Below are positions 9,564 to 18,568 of a stretch of DNA of 64,000 nt, piece after piece. Position numbers and translations under genes: made by a program. The DNA is taken from contig NZ_JACVPJ010000009.1 of NCBI RefSeq assembly GCF_018881975.1, positions 43,115 through 107,114 of the forward strand, in the 5' to 3' direction. Position 1 is the stretch's first letter; each line of letters opens with the position of its first letter. This stretch comes from Polynucleobacter sp. JS-Safj-400b-B2 (GTDB lineage: Bacteria > Pseudomonadota > Gammaproteobacteria > Burkholderiales > Burkholderiaceae). A model generated the notes under the pieces. The model did no database searches, was not told where the DNA came from, and worked only from the letters and a program-made list of their open reading frames with translations.

Positions 9564-12500
9564 TCAATTCTCCGCAGCCTTAACCTGTTGGTATACAGCA
9601 CGCATCAGGTGGCTTGCAGCAACATTCCTAAACGCCTCATCGTTCATCAGGCGTACAAAGATTTCTTCGTTGCCGTCCATGCGCTCAATGAAGAGGTTCT
9701 CAAGCTGCTTGTTGAACACCGGCTCGAAGTTTTCGATGCTGTTGGCCATAACCGCTTGTCGCAACTGCTCATTGGCCACGGCAGTTTCGCGAACTTGATC
9801 GAAGAAAAGCTGGTCAGCAGGTGTGAATTCTGTGCCGAAGCGCTCATTGAGCTTGCCAACCAAGGTCGAAAGCTGAACATCCTCGTCTGCTTGACCTGTG
9901 CCTACGTCGGTTGGGCCCTCAAGCGCATCTGCCTCGCCCACCTTCAGATCAATTGCCCCTTCGCTGATTTTTTGCAGGCGGTAGTACTTGAGCTCGACCT
10001 CGTCGTCGATCTGAACCGCCCGGTTGTCCGTCGTGCGTGGCAACTTGGTCAGCAGGAAACGGGCATAGGTGTACAGCTTCTCGTGATCGGAATCCTGGTA
10101 AGGCACAATCTGAGAAACAAAACTATAAAGATTGCGGAAGCTGACCAGCTGCCCCTTAAACAGATTCTGATCTTCTTCTCCGAGTTTCTTGAATCGCTCA
10201 ATCGCCAGATCAAGCAGGCCGTTCAATTTCTTGTGCTCGCCGCCAGTGGGGTTCAGCCGATTGCGGAACCAGATCTCGCACCAAGCGCTAACCTCTTCCT
10301 CGGTGTAAATCTTCCAGCCAGCCAGCGTATGCGCCAACGTGTTGAGTTGTTGCGGATCAGTGTCGTCGCCTTTGTCCGTTGTCTCATAATAGGGCTTGAA
10401 GGCCGTGTAGATGTCCGCAGGCTCGTTGACAAAATCTAGCACGAAAGTGTCCGTCTTGCCTCGTGTCGTTCGATTTAGGCGCGACAAGGTCTGCACTGCA
10501 TGGATGCCTGACAGGCGCTTGTCGACATACATGCTGTGTAACAGCGGCTGATCAAAACCCGTCTGATACTTCTCGGCCACCAGCAAGACTTGGTATTCCT
10601 CGGTGTTGAACTTCTCCGGCAGCTCGGACTCCTTGATGCCGTTGTTCATGTTCACTTCAGTGAATTTCTTGTCGACGAACTCCTTTAGCGTGATCTCGCC
10701 CGAGAAAGCCACCAGCGATTTCACGTCAGTGTAGCCTTTGTCCTTGATGTACTTGTCGAACCCCAGCTTGTAGCGCACGGCATGCTCACGCGAGCCGGTG
10801 ACCACCATCGCTTTAGCCCGGCCGCCAATCTTGTGGCGGGTATGGGTGCGAAAGTGCTCAACAATCACTTCGACCTTCTGCGCGATTTCGTAGTCGTGGA
10901 ATTCAACGAATCGCGCGAGTGCGCGGGCGGCCTTGCGGCGCGGCACCTCGGGATCAGCCTCCACCTTCTGGATCAGCTTGTAGTAACGCTTGTAGCAGGT
11001 GTAGTGCGCCAGCACGTCGTGAATGAAGCCTTCCTCAATGGCTTGGCGCATGCTGTAGTGGTGGAATGGCGCTTTGCCATCAGGGCCGGGCTCGTTGAAA
11101 ACGGCCAGTGTCTTGAACTTGGGCGTTGCGGTGAAGGCAAAGAAACTCAAGTTGGGTTGTTTTGCGCGCTTGAGTTGTTCGCGCAGCAGCTCCTTCTTTG
11201 CTTCCTCGCTCAAGGCATCGTCGTCCATGTCCAGCAACTGCTCGGCAATGGCGGATTCAATACCGTCTTTATTCAAGATCTTGCGCAGTTCCATCGCGGT
11301 TTCACCGCTTTGCGAGCTGTGCGCCTCATCCACGATCACCGCAAAGCGCTTACCCGCTGTTGAGATAGCCACCCCTTTGCCGTTGGCCTCCATCGTGCGG
11401 ATGGCTTGAGTGATAAAGGGGAACTTCTGGATGGTGGAAATGATGATCGGCACGCCATCGGCCAGCGCCTTGGCCAACTGTTGTGTGTTTTCGTCGATCT
11501 TCTGCACAACGCCCAGCTTGTGCTCAAATTGAAAGATTGTGTCTTGCAGCTGTTGATCCAGCACGCGCCGATCGGTGATCACCACCACTGAGTGAAAGAT
11601 CTTCTCGTTGTTGGCATCGTGCAAGCTGGAGAGGCGATGCGCCAGCCATGCAATCGAGTTCGATTTGCCTGAGCCAGCGGAATGCTGGATCAAGTAGTTG
11701 TGCCCCGAACCATGCGCCTGCGCGTGGTCGGTCAGTGCGCGCACCGCATCTAGCTGGTGGTAGCGCGGGAAGATCATCGTCTCTTTGCGGTGGCGCTTGA
11801 TGCCCTTCTCGGTGACAACGGTCTTTTCCTCAACATCCAAATGAATGAACCGAGCAAGAATGTCCATCAAGCTGTCACGAGTCAACGCCTTATTCCAAAG
11901 GTAGCTGGTACGCACATCGCCCGCTGCTGGCGGGTTGCCCGCGCCGTGATCATGCCCCAAGTTGAAAGGCAGAAAGAGCGTGTCTTTGCCTTCCAGCTTT
12001 GTGGTCATGAAAACTAGCTCAGTATCCACGGCGAAATGCACCAGGCAACGCTGCTTGAAGGTAAACAACAATTCTTTGGAGTCGCGCTCAAAGCGATATT
12101 GGTACTTGGCGTTCTCCACGTTCCAGCGCGTGGCCGACATCGGGTTCTTCAGCTCCAGCGTGGCCACGGGCAAGCCGTTTACCGCCAACACCACATCGGG
12201 AATGGCCCCGCTCTTGGTGTTGACCTGCCGCACGATGGTCAAGCGGTTGTCGTAGTAACGTTCAGTACTCGCGGGGTCTAGCCCGGTGTTGGGCGCAAAG
12301 TAGGCCAGCCGCACCGTCTTGCCCACGCACTTAAAACCCTCGCGCAAGATCGCCAGGGCACCTTTGGCTGCAAGCTCCTTCACCAAGCTGTCCAGCAGCA
12401 TCGCGGGCGCTTTGGCGGCGTCTAGCTGGGTCAGGCGCGTCCAGATCTTGGGCTGCGTCTTCTGCACAAAGGCAACGACATCCGCCGGAAACAGGGCCGC

Positions 12501-12596
12501 TTCCGGGTCGTAGGTGTTGGGATCACCTTTTTCGTAGCCACCGCCGCTGATCAGTGCGTGCTCAATGTCATTTTCAAAGTCGATTTCTTTGTGCAT
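9564..12596 (-). CDS. hsdR: Type I restriction endonuclease subunit R
   Basis: A ~1010-aa HsdR, the restriction and translocation subunit. The N-terminal nuclease domain shows VVLAVNGLP then LELKN near residue 147 (the E-x-K of the PD-(D/E)XK site). The motor has Walker A HSAGSGKSNS near 305, DEAH (VIVDEAHSS) near 425, FTATP, and helicase-C motifs including SRLNRTTRGK. The C-terminal helical region contacts the methyltransferase core. I prefer the ATG at 12596 over an in-frame GTG at 12605, because a GGGTGAG site is well placed for the ATG. It is the last gene of the wyl-hsdM-hsdS-orf-hsdR run. Length and motifs are complete, so the gene looks intact. Confidence 0.95.
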   Translation of the reverse strand: MHKEIDFENDIEHALISGGGYEKGDPNTYDPEAALFPADVVAFVQKTQPKIWTRLTQLDAAKAPAMLLDSLVKELAAKGALAILREGFKCVGKTVRLAYFAPNTGLDPASTERYYDNRLTIVRQVNTKSGAIPDVVLAVNGLPVATLELKNPMSATRWNVENAKYQYRFERDSKELLFTFKQRCLVHFAVDTELVFMTTKLEGKDTLFLPFNLGHDHGAGNPPAAGDVRTSYLWNKALTRDSLMDILARFIHLDVEEKTVVTEKGIKRHRKETMIFPRYHQLDAVRALTDHAQAHGSGHNYLIQHSAGSGKSNSIAWLAHRLSSLHDANNEKIFHSVVVITDRRVLDQQLQDTIFQFEHKLGVVQKIDENTQQLAKALADGVPIIISTIQKFPFITQAIRTMEANGKGVAISTAGKRFAVIVDEAHSSQSGETAMELRKILNKDGIESAIAEQLLDMDDDALSEEAKKELLREQLKRAKQPNLSFFAFTATPKFKTLAVFNEPGPDGKAPFHHYSMRQAIEEGFIHDVLAHYTCYKRYYKLIQKVEADPEVPRRKAARALARFVEFHDYEIAQKVEVIVEHFRTHTRHKIGGRAKAMVVTGSREHAVRYKLGFDKYIKDKGYTDVKSLVAFSGEITLKEFVDKKFTEVNMNNGIKESELPEKFNTEEYQVLLVAEKYQTGFDQPLLHSMYVDKRLSGIHAVQTLSRLNRTTRGKTDTFVLDFVNEPADIYTAFKPYYETTDKGDDTDPQQLNTLAHTLAGWKIYTEEEVSAWCEIWFRNRLNPTGGEHKKLNGLLDLAIERFKKLGEEDQNLFKGQLVSFRNLYSFVSQIVPYQDSDHEKLYTYARFLLTKLPRTTDNRAVQIDDEVELKYYRLQKISEGAIDLKVGEADALEGPTDVGTGQADEDVQLSTLVGKLNERFGTEFTPADQLFFDQVRETAVANEQLRQAVMANSIENFEPVFNKQLENLFIERMDGNEEIFVRLMNDEAFRNVAASHLMRAVYQQVKAAEN

Positions 12597-12631
12597 AACT
12601 CTCACCCTTTAAATAAGTCGGATTCGGCCCG

Positions 12632-13225
12632 TTAGCGAATCACCTCAATATTGCTGTTTTCCAAATCCGCCAGCGCCATTCCATTGAGATCGGCATAGCG
12701 ATAGTGGCGTATCGTGTGATCGCGCTTCAAATATTTACCTTCCACATCCAAATAAGGACTATCAGCGAGCTCGTGCTCACTAAAAACGTACTTCGTAACA
12801 CTCAACTGCATCTTTTTCCCCGTATAAGCATTGATTGTTGCTTGAAGGGCTTTGCACCATGCCAGGCTGGCCGTCAATTGATCAGGCACATCGGGAGGGA
12901 TCGTCGCTGATTTGAATTCCATGCAATAGGGAAACAGTTTTGACTTCCGCAGATTAAAAATCACAAAATCGCATCTCTTTGACCACGGTTTTGCGGTGTC
13001 ATCCAAAAAATGGAAAAGTCTGTCCTTTTTCCCGTCCAGCTTGATGACGATTACGTTCCCCTCGGTCGATAGGGTTACCTTGAACTCCTTTGGTCGCTCC
13101 CCCTGTGCTTTATGAATTTTCTCCTTCAGAACAACAGCTCCCGCAGTTGGCTGCTGGACTCCATAGTCATCATGATGGAGATATGATTTCAGACAGTTGA
13201 AGTAACCTTGCGCATTCAATGCCAT
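12632..13225 (-). CDS. Small putative PD-(D/E)XK protein in the hsd operon
   Basis: A 197-aa protein between hsdS and hsdR, 16 nt after hsdS and with GGAGA before its ATG. I do not recognise a named family. The region around residues 84-104 reads CDFVIFNLRKS ... YCMEFKS: an Asp in a hydrophobic strand followed by a strand ending in E-x-K. That is the layout of a PD-(D/E)XK nuclease core, and VIVIKLDGKKD upstream could be a preceding strand. It may be an accessory nuclease or a modulator of the type I complex. Its position in the operon is clear; the nuclease assignment is a motif-level inference. Confidence 0.6.
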   Translation of the reverse strand: MALNAQGYFNCLKSYLHHDDYGVQQPTAGAVVLKEKIHKAQGERPKEFKVTLSTEGNVIVIKLDGKKDRLFHFLDDTAKPWSKRCDFVIFNLRKSKLFPYCMEFKSATIPPDVPDQLTASLAWCKALQATINAYTGKKMQLSVTKYVFSEHELADSPYLDVEGKYLKRDHTIRHYRYADLNGMALADLENSNIEVIR

Positions 13226-13241
13226 TTTGGATAGTCTCCAT

Positions 13242-14558
13242 TCATGAGGCTAATCCTTCGGCGGACTGTGGTATCTGAAAATCACGCACATCGATTTTTC
13301 CAGTGACTGCATTTGTAATTAGCGATGAGCGATATTCCAAGAGCTTTGCAATTACGCTTTCCACCTTTTTTACCTGCTCATCAACTTTGGCAGTTTTCGC
13401 ATCTAGGAATCGAACAATCGTCCTCTGTTCGTCTAACCCTGGGATTGGTATCCAGATTTTCTTCAAATCATCCTGACTTAAATTGGGTTGTCCGCCGCCA
13501 TTAGAAAGAGAAATAAGTATTGGGCGACGCATCCAAAGCCAGTAGTAAACAAAGCGATTGTCGAAAACCATTGGATCAGAAAAGACGCAGCATGCTTGAT
13601 TGAAGGTGGCCTCTACGCCAAGTATGCCTAGTCGCCCAATCGTTGCGCCGTACATCGCAATCGCCAAACTGCCCGCCGGATAAATTTTCAGAGCAGAGTG
13701 AGAAGCAACGGCCTCGACAGTAACTTTTTGCATCGTATCAAAAATCACAGACTCTCTAAGCTCCGAGGTTGTCACCCAAGGGATGGTTCCGTCATAAAAA
13801 ATGGGGTTATCACTTTTTGGTGTTGTACCGCTGCCGATTTTTCCAAAACCATGTGTCACTTTCCAAACATCCCAGTTCTCTGGAATCTTCCCCAACCACG
13901 CTACTCCCGAATCCTTCATCGACACGGATGGATCTAGCCCCTTGACGACGGCATGGCTGATTAACGCTGTGCGCATTTCGGCCAACTTATCGAGCAGAGT
14001 CTGTTGTTTAGTGATCAGTGCATCGATTTGTGCGGTCTTGAAATCGAGGAAGCACGCGATGACCTTTTGTTCTTCTACATCTGGCAACAGGACCGGAAGG
14101 TTTCCAATGGAATCCCAACTTGCTCGCGGCATCTTGCTGCCATAGGTTGAAGAATCCACAATATTGATGAAGTCACGAGACAGCATGTAGTACTTCAGAA
14201 ACTCGGCATCAAGCTCATCCTTGCTTCTTATAACCAATGCTTCGCTCGAAATCAGTCCATCCTGCTGAGCCAAGTAAACTTTGGCGAGATATGGGCGCAA
14301 CTTCCCGAAGAGGACATCCCCCACTACGAACGACGATGCCAGGCCTTCGCTATTGCTAATTTCACCCTCGATCTTTCTTCCAGTCCATGATTCGATATGT
14401 TCCAGGCCAAGATAAGGCAATGGCGAATCTTCGACGCTTACTTTGTTGTTGATGAGATCAGTTGAGAATTTCAGCCTCTTGATTCGCCAATGGCTAGGCT
14501 TTTTCTGCAACCATGAGACCCCCGAGCTGTCCAACTCCTTGTATTGCGCGTACCCCAT
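13242..14558 (-). CDS. hsdS: Type I restriction specificity subunit S
   Basis: A ~438-aa HsdS, which sets the target sequence of the type I complex. Two target-recognition domains are visible. The first ends in LPVLLPDVEEQKVIACFLDFKTAQID (residues ~150-175), followed by a conserved helix with ITKQQTLLDKL. The second ends in IWIPIPGLDEQRTIVRFLDAKTAKVD, again followed by a helix. This duplicated half-subunit pattern is diagnostic. The ATG at 14558 shares its A with the TGA of hsdM (TGATG), a coupled start, and is preferred over an in-frame GTG one codon upstream. The recognition sequence cannot be deduced by eye. Confidence 0.93.
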   Translation of the reverse strand: MGYAQYKELDSSGVSWLQKKPSHWRIKRLKFSTDLINNKVSVEDSPLPYLGLEHIESWTGRKIEGEISNSEGLASSFVVGDVLFGKLRPYLAKVYLAQQDGLISSEALVIRSKDELDAEFLKYYMLSRDFINIVDSSTYGSKMPRASWDSIGNLPVLLPDVEEQKVIACFLDFKTAQIDALITKQQTLLDKLAEMRTALISHAVVKGLDPSVSMKDSGVAWLGKIPENWDVWKVTHGFGKIGSGTTPKSDNPIFYDGTIPWVTTSELRESVIFDTMQKVTVEAVASHSALKIYPAGSLAIAMYGATIGRLGILGVEATFNQACCVFSDPMVFDNRFVYYWLWMRRPILISLSNGGGQPNLSQDDLKKIWIPIPGLDEQRTIVRFLDAKTAKVDEQVKKVESVIAKLLEYRSSLITNAVTGKIDVRDFQIPQSAEGLAS

Positions 14559-16795
14559 CACACCACCTCACTCAGCATGGCCATGATGTCTTTTTCGAGT
14601 TGGCTGATTTCGCCTGCGATATCTTCCAATGGGCGGGGCGGCTGATAAACGTAAAAGTGTCGGGTTATCGGAATTTCGTAGCCCACCTTGGTTTTGCTGT
14701 GGTCAATCCAAGCATCGGGCACGTGCGGTAGGACTTCAGCCTTGAGGTAGTCCTCACAGTGGTCTTTCACCAGCGCCAACAGCTTGTCGTGGCCGGTCTC
14801 GTTGTCGTAGCCCAGTGGCAGCGGCAATTCAATATCAACCGGCAGGGCCACGATTTCGGTATCGCGCAAATCGGCATCGGGTTCCGGGTTGCCCTTTGCA
14901 TCCAGACAGATGTCTGCCTTGGGGTCGCGCTCAGACAGCGCTGCCAAAATCGCTTTCTTCACTGGCGCAGGAAGCTTGTTGGGTAACTTTTTCAGAGCTG
15001 CATCAAGCACAGCCTCGAATGCAGGGCGATTGCGGTACAGCCGTTTTTCATCATCTGTACTTTTACTGTCCATGCCCTGCAGGGCAGCCTTGATGGCTGC
15101 CTGTGTTTCTTGGCCTGCCGCGACTTCCGCGCGATAGGCTGCATCATCTTTACGCTTCTTGCTGCTTGCCAAATTGACAAAGGCACTCTGCTCATCGAGC
15201 TTGGCAATGCGCTCTGCGCTGGCTTGGAAGTTCAGCCGCAGCGGGCGCTCAACGGTAATCTTCAAGAAACCAAATTCGCGGTTCTCGAAGAGCTTGCTGC
15301 AAACCCGGCGTTCGGGCTTCCCGTCCACCAGCACTTCACTTTCCGCGTCGTGGTCGTGCTCAGCGTACAGGCGCACCAGTTCCCTGATGTGGTCGTCCGA
15401 GAGCTCGTTGCGCTTGTTGCCCAGGCTCTTGTCCATCTTCTTGAGGTGGCGGGTGCCGTCGATCAACTGCACCTGGCCTTGATGATGAGCGGGCTTCTTA
15501 TTGGTGACGATCCAGACGTAGGTGTAGATGCCGGTGTTGTAGAACATTTGGTCTGGCAGTGCAACGACTGCGTCGAGCATGTCGCGCTCGATGATCCAAC
15601 GGCGGATGTTGGACTCGCCCGATCCAGCATCGCCGGTAAACAGCGGTGAGCCATTGAACACGATGGCGATCTTGGAGCCGTCACCACCAACTTTTTTTCC
15701 GTCGACCAGCTTGGGCGGCTGGTGCATCTTCGAGATCATGTGCTGCAAGAAGAGTAGCGAGCCATCGTTGATGCGCGGCAGGCCAGCGCCGAAGCGGCCG
15801 GAAAAGCCCTGGTCTTCGTATTCTTCGCGCACGAAGTCTTCTTCCGGCTTCCACTCCACTCCAAAGGGCGGGTTGGCCAGCATATAGTGGAATTTCTTGT
15901 CCGGATGGCCGTCGTGCGGCACAAAGCCGTTGGTCTTGTTCTTGGCGTCCTTGATGCCCAGAGTGTCGCCGTAGATCAGGTTGTTGATCGGCTCATCCTT
16001 GATCAGAAGGTCAGAGCAGCAGATGGCGTAGGACTCTGGATTGTATTCCTGACCGAATAGCTCGATGTTGGCCTGGGGGTTCTTAGCCATCGCGGCTTTT
16101 TCAGATTCAGACAGCATGCCGCCCGTGCCCGCAGTTGGGTCGTAGACACTTCGGTAGATGCCCGGCTCGAAGATGCCGTCTTCTCCCGTGAAGACCAGCT
16201 CAACCATCAGGCGAATGACTTCACGTGGGGTGAAGTGATCCCCAGCCTCTTCGTTGGCTTGCTCGTTGAACTTTCGCACCAGCTCTTCGAACAGGTAGCC
16301 CATCTGCAAATTGGTGATGGCCTTTGGCGACAAGTTGATGTCTGCCGAGCAGAACTCCTTGATGATCAAGTACAGGCGGTTCGCTTCATCCAACTTGGCG
16401 ATCTCAGTTTCAAATTCGAACTTGTCGAAGATGTCGCGGGCGCGTGGCGAGAAGCCCTGGATGTAGGCGATCAAGTTGCCCGCGATGTTAGGTGCATCAC
16501 CTAGAAGCTTCTCAAATGTGAAACCGCTGGTGTTGAACAGCTCCTGCTTGCGGCCTTCGGCAGCAATGCGGGACAGCGCCTTTTCCAGCGCAGGGCCAGT
16601 GATTCCTTTGTCTTCCAAATGCTTTTTTTCGTCTAGTACCTTCTGCTTGTTCTCTGCCAGCACCAGATCGAAGCGGCGCAAAACAATCAGCGGCAGCATG
16701 ACGCGGCGGTACTGCGGCGGACGGTATGGGCCGCGAAGCTTGTTGGCGATGTTCCAGATGAAGCCGACTAGGTTTTGGTGTTGTGCGTTTTGCAT
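14558..16795 (-). CDS. hsdM: Type I DNA methyltransferase subunit M
   Basis: A 745-aa HsdM adenine methyltransferase. The N-terminal helical domain (HsdM_N) spans ~1-160. The SAM-binding motif I DPTAGTGGM is near residue 218, and the catalytic N6-adenine motif NPPF (MLANPPFGVEW) near 306. It is longer than the usual ~500 aa; the extra C-terminal part (~500-745) includes Lys/Glu-rich segments and a final helix as found in long HsdM variants. Start ATG with AGGAA upstream. The gene lies 35 nt downstream of the WYL regulator and is coupled to hsdS. With HsdS it methylates host DNA and protects it from HsdR. Confidence 0.95.
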   Translation of the reverse strand: MQNAQHQNLVGFIWNIANKLRGPYRPPQYRRVMLPLIVLRRFDLVLAENKQKVLDEKKHLEDKGITGPALEKALSRIAAEGRKQELFNTSGFTFEKLLGDAPNIAGNLIAYIQGFSPRARDIFDKFEFETEIAKLDEANRLYLIIKEFCSADINLSPKAITNLQMGYLFEELVRKFNEQANEEAGDHFTPREVIRLMVELVFTGEDGIFEPGIYRSVYDPTAGTGGMLSESEKAAMAKNPQANIELFGQEYNPESYAICCSDLLIKDEPINNLIYGDTLGIKDAKNKTNGFVPHDGHPDKKFHYMLANPPFGVEWKPEEDFVREEYEDQGFSGRFGAGLPRINDGSLLFLQHMISKMHQPPKLVDGKKVGGDGSKIAIVFNGSPLFTGDAGSGESNIRRWIIERDMLDAVVALPDQMFYNTGIYTYVWIVTNKKPAHHQGQVQLIDGTRHLKKMDKSLGNKRNELSDDHIRELVRLYAEHDHDAESEVLVDGKPERRVCSKLFENREFGFLKITVERPLRLNFQASAERIAKLDEQSAFVNLASSKKRKDDAAYRAEVAAGQETQAAIKAALQGMDSKSTDDEKRLYRNRPAFEAVLDAALKKLPNKLPAPVKKAILAALSERDPKADICLDAKGNPEPDADLRDTEIVALPVDIELPLPLGYDNETGHDKLLALVKDHCEDYLKAEVLPHVPDAWIDHSKTKVGYEIPITRHFYVYQPPRPLEDIAGEISQLEKDIMAMLSEVV

Positions 16796-16830
16796 TGGCG
16801 ATTCCTGAATGCTGTTGAGTTTGTTGACTG

Positions 16831-17730
16831 CTATTTCTTGAGTGCGCTGGCCGGTGGTCTATATCCCGGCGCGAGCTTTGCGTTCTCGACGCCATACAAG
16901 GACAGCGGATCGCTGAGCCAGAGGCGGTACTGTTCTTCTTTAAGACTGTGATCGGGCGACGCATCGACGCTCCAGCGCAACAGCATGTAGCCTGCGACGG
17001 CGGCGCGAACGCGCATGCGTATCGAGCCGTCGGTCATCCCGTAGTCCATCTTGATGATCTCGGGACGGGCGAGACGTGGATGCGGCACCAAGTCCAACTC
17101 CACGATCCGCGTCCACTGGATGTCGTTGTCTGGCTGTTCCTTGGCCTGTGGTTCCTCGTCGAGCAGCGTTGGCGCTTCGATGCGGGTGACAACAAAGTCG
17201 CGGAACTCACCGCTCTTGCGATCAAAGGCCCGGACATGCCAGCGCAGGCCGGTATCCACTAGCGCGAAGGGGATGATCACCCGCTCGGACTCGCCATTGC
17301 TCATTGAGTGATAACGAATCGCCACCGGGCGCTTGGCGTGGATGGCGCGGCAGATCGGGGCCAGTACGTCCATTCGAGGGCTGCTCAACACAGCCGGCGA
17401 CTCGCAGGGGAGCATGGGCTGCGGCTCGCCATTCACGCCATCACCAAACCCTAGCGAAAGCGCTGACAACACGCGCTGCAATGCATGATCGAACAAGGGC
17501 GAGAATTCTTTGCCGATCCGGTAGATCTTGCTGCTGCTGTCAAAGGTAATATTTTGAGGTGCGATTTCCCTATACATAGCCAAATCGCGTGTTGCTCCTG
17601 CAGGTGCAACTCCAAAACGACTACATAGATCTGGGCGACCAACTTCACCAAAAAAGTAAAGCCTGAAGTCGATGTAGGCCATCCGCTCACGCAGAGGTTG
17701 ACTCAAACTTTTAAGGCGCTGGATGCCCAT
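16831..17730 (-). CDS. WYL-domain transcriptional regulator of the hsd operon
   Basis: A 299-aa regulator with an N-terminal winged helix (YIDFRLYFFGEVGRPDLCSRFGV and ATRDLAMYRE, ~20-55) and a WYL-type domain (~120-190; IRYHSMSNGESERVIIPFALV then LRWHVRAFDRKSGEFRDF). A C-terminal extension follows. This architecture matches BrxR/CapW-type repressors that sit at the head of defence operons and respond to infection-related ligands. It is the first gene of the minus-strand run leading into hsdM 35 nt later. Its upstream region contains repeated ATGAT/ATCAT half-sites, probably its own operator. Family call strong; repressor role inferred. Confidence 0.88.
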   Translation of the reverse strand: MGIQRLKSLSQPLRERMAYIDFRLYFFGEVGRPDLCSRFGVAPAGATRDLAMYREIAPQNITFDSSSKIYRIGKEFSPLFDHALQRVLSALSLGFGDGVNGEPQPMLPCESPAVLSSPRMDVLAPICRAIHAKRPVAIRYHSMSNGESERVIIPFALVDTGLRWHVRAFDRKSGEFRDFVVTRIEAPTLLDEEPQAKEQPDNDIQWTRIVELDLVPHPRLARPEIIKMDYGMTDGSIRMRVRAAVAGYMLLRWSVDASPDHSLKEEQYRLWLSDPLSLYGVENAKLAPGYRPPASALKK

Positions 17731-17748
17731 ATCTAGTCAATTGATAAA

Positions 17749-17777
17749 TAATGATCTAATCATATCATTAAAATGAT
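17749..17777. promoter_or_regulatory. ATGAT/ATCAT inverted-repeat cluster before the WYL gene
   Basis: Just upstream of the WYL start (17730, minus strand) lie interleaved inverted repeats: TAATGAT (17749-17755) with ATCATTA (17764-17770), and ATCATT-AA-AATGAT (17764-17777). Dense dyad symmetry directly before a WYL regulator gene suggests an autoregulatory operator. No binding consensus is known to me for this protein. The region is AT-rich, so chance dyads are possible. Confidence 0.5.
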
Positions 17778-17821
17778 GAGGTAAAGAGATGCAAATTATT
17801 ATCTTGCATTTTGAAATTAAT

Positions 17822-17839
17822 AAACGTAAAATTACTTTA
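17822..17839. promoter_or_regulatory. Operator copy 1 (AAACGTAA-NN-TTAC dyad)
   Basis: AAACGTAA, two bases, then TTACTTTA, ending 17 nt before the ATG at 17857. Its left arm is identical to the left arm of the perfect dyad at 18501-18522, and its right arm begins with the same TTAC. Two related sites flanking the same small gene suggest one regulator acting on both promoters. Confidence 0.5.
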
Positions 17840-17856
17840 AATACACAAAGGCAACC

Positions 17857-18459
17857 ATGAACATCCCCCCGCTAACACTCACCCTCGGCCAAGTTGCTTG
17901 GATTCTTGCGCTCGGACAAGAGCCCAAGCGCCATATGCTCGACAAACTAAACTACCTGCGCCAGCTGGGTATTCCATTTGAACAGGGCCAGCGACAGCTG
18001 GGTAGTGGCAACAGGGTAAGCTATTCATATGCAGAGATGGTGGAGATGGGGGTTGGACTATGGGGGCTTATGCATGGCGTCAAGCCCAGCGTTATCACCA
18101 AATTTTTGATTGGCCAGCGCACAAGCTTGCGCGATCTCTATGTTCAAGCCCTCCTTGAACTGCATCCAACAGCATTGGATGCGCCCTGGGTACGTAGCCG
18201 TGGCAAATCAGGGGCAGTCAGGGAAAATGACATCCTCTTACGCCTACATGATATGTATGACAAGCCTCTTGGTAAATTTGAAGTTGTTTTTCAGAAGGAC
18301 TTGCAAAACAGCTCGTTTGATCAATTCGTTAACACCGTTGAAATAACAGGCTTGGGTTCACCCAAGCTCTTGATGCCTTTGACCACGATGGCTATTCAGT
18401 GGCTCGCGTGGGCTTTGCAAGCTCCACCAATCCGCCCTGGACGTAGAGCATGCAAATGA
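17857..18459 (+). CDS. Uncharacterised protein, possible DNA-binding regulator
   Basis: A 200-aa protein of no family I can name. Residues ~5-75 (TLGQVAWILALG ... YLRQLGIPF ... VSYSYAEMVEMGVGLWGLMHG) loosely resemble a MerR-like winged helix, where a Y-x-Y-A-E-x-V-E-hG segment follows the wing. The rest (~75-200) is mixed helical with no recognised motif. The gene is the first on the plus strand after the defence island and is flanked on both sides by related palindromic sites (17822 and 18501), so it may encode the regulator that binds them. That is an inference from layout and weak similarity. Confidence 0.55.
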   Translation: MNIPPLTLTLGQVAWILALGQEPKRHMLDKLNYLRQLGIPFEQGQRQLGSGNRVSYSYAEMVEMGVGLWGLMHGVKPSVITKFLIGQRTSLRDLYVQALLELHPTALDAPWVRSRGKSGAVRENDILLRLHDMYDKPLGKFEVVFQKDLQNSSFDQFVNTVEITGLGSPKLLMPLTTMAIQWLAWALQAPPIRPGRRACK

Positions 18460-18500
18460 AACTAACCAAAAAAATGCAAAGGAGACTTTCCTATGCTAAA

Positions 18501-18522
18501 TCAAACGTAATTTTACGTTTGA
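18501..18522. promoter_or_regulatory. Perfect 10-bp dyad operator before the methyltransferase
   Basis: TCAAACGTAA, TT, TTACGTTTGA: two 10-base arms in perfect dyad symmetry with a 2-base spacer, 46 nt upstream of the ATG at 18569. It is related to the degenerate site at 17822-17839. It is too short-looped and AT-rich to be a good terminator and is best read as a repressor or activator site controlling the ParB-methyltransferase/DUF5681/terminase operon. Confidence 0.65.
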
Positions 18523-18568
18523 ATGATATGTCAACCATGCAGCAAGCATTATTTAAAAGGAACACAAA

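Noticed and set aside
9588..10439. 283-codon plus-strand frame opposite hsdR
   Set aside because: It is antisense to intact, motif-bearing hsdR and has no recognisable domain; a shadow frame.
15110..15649. 179-codon plus-strand frame opposite hsdM
   Set aside because: Antisense to the conserved HsdM sequence and without domain or ribosome-binding site.
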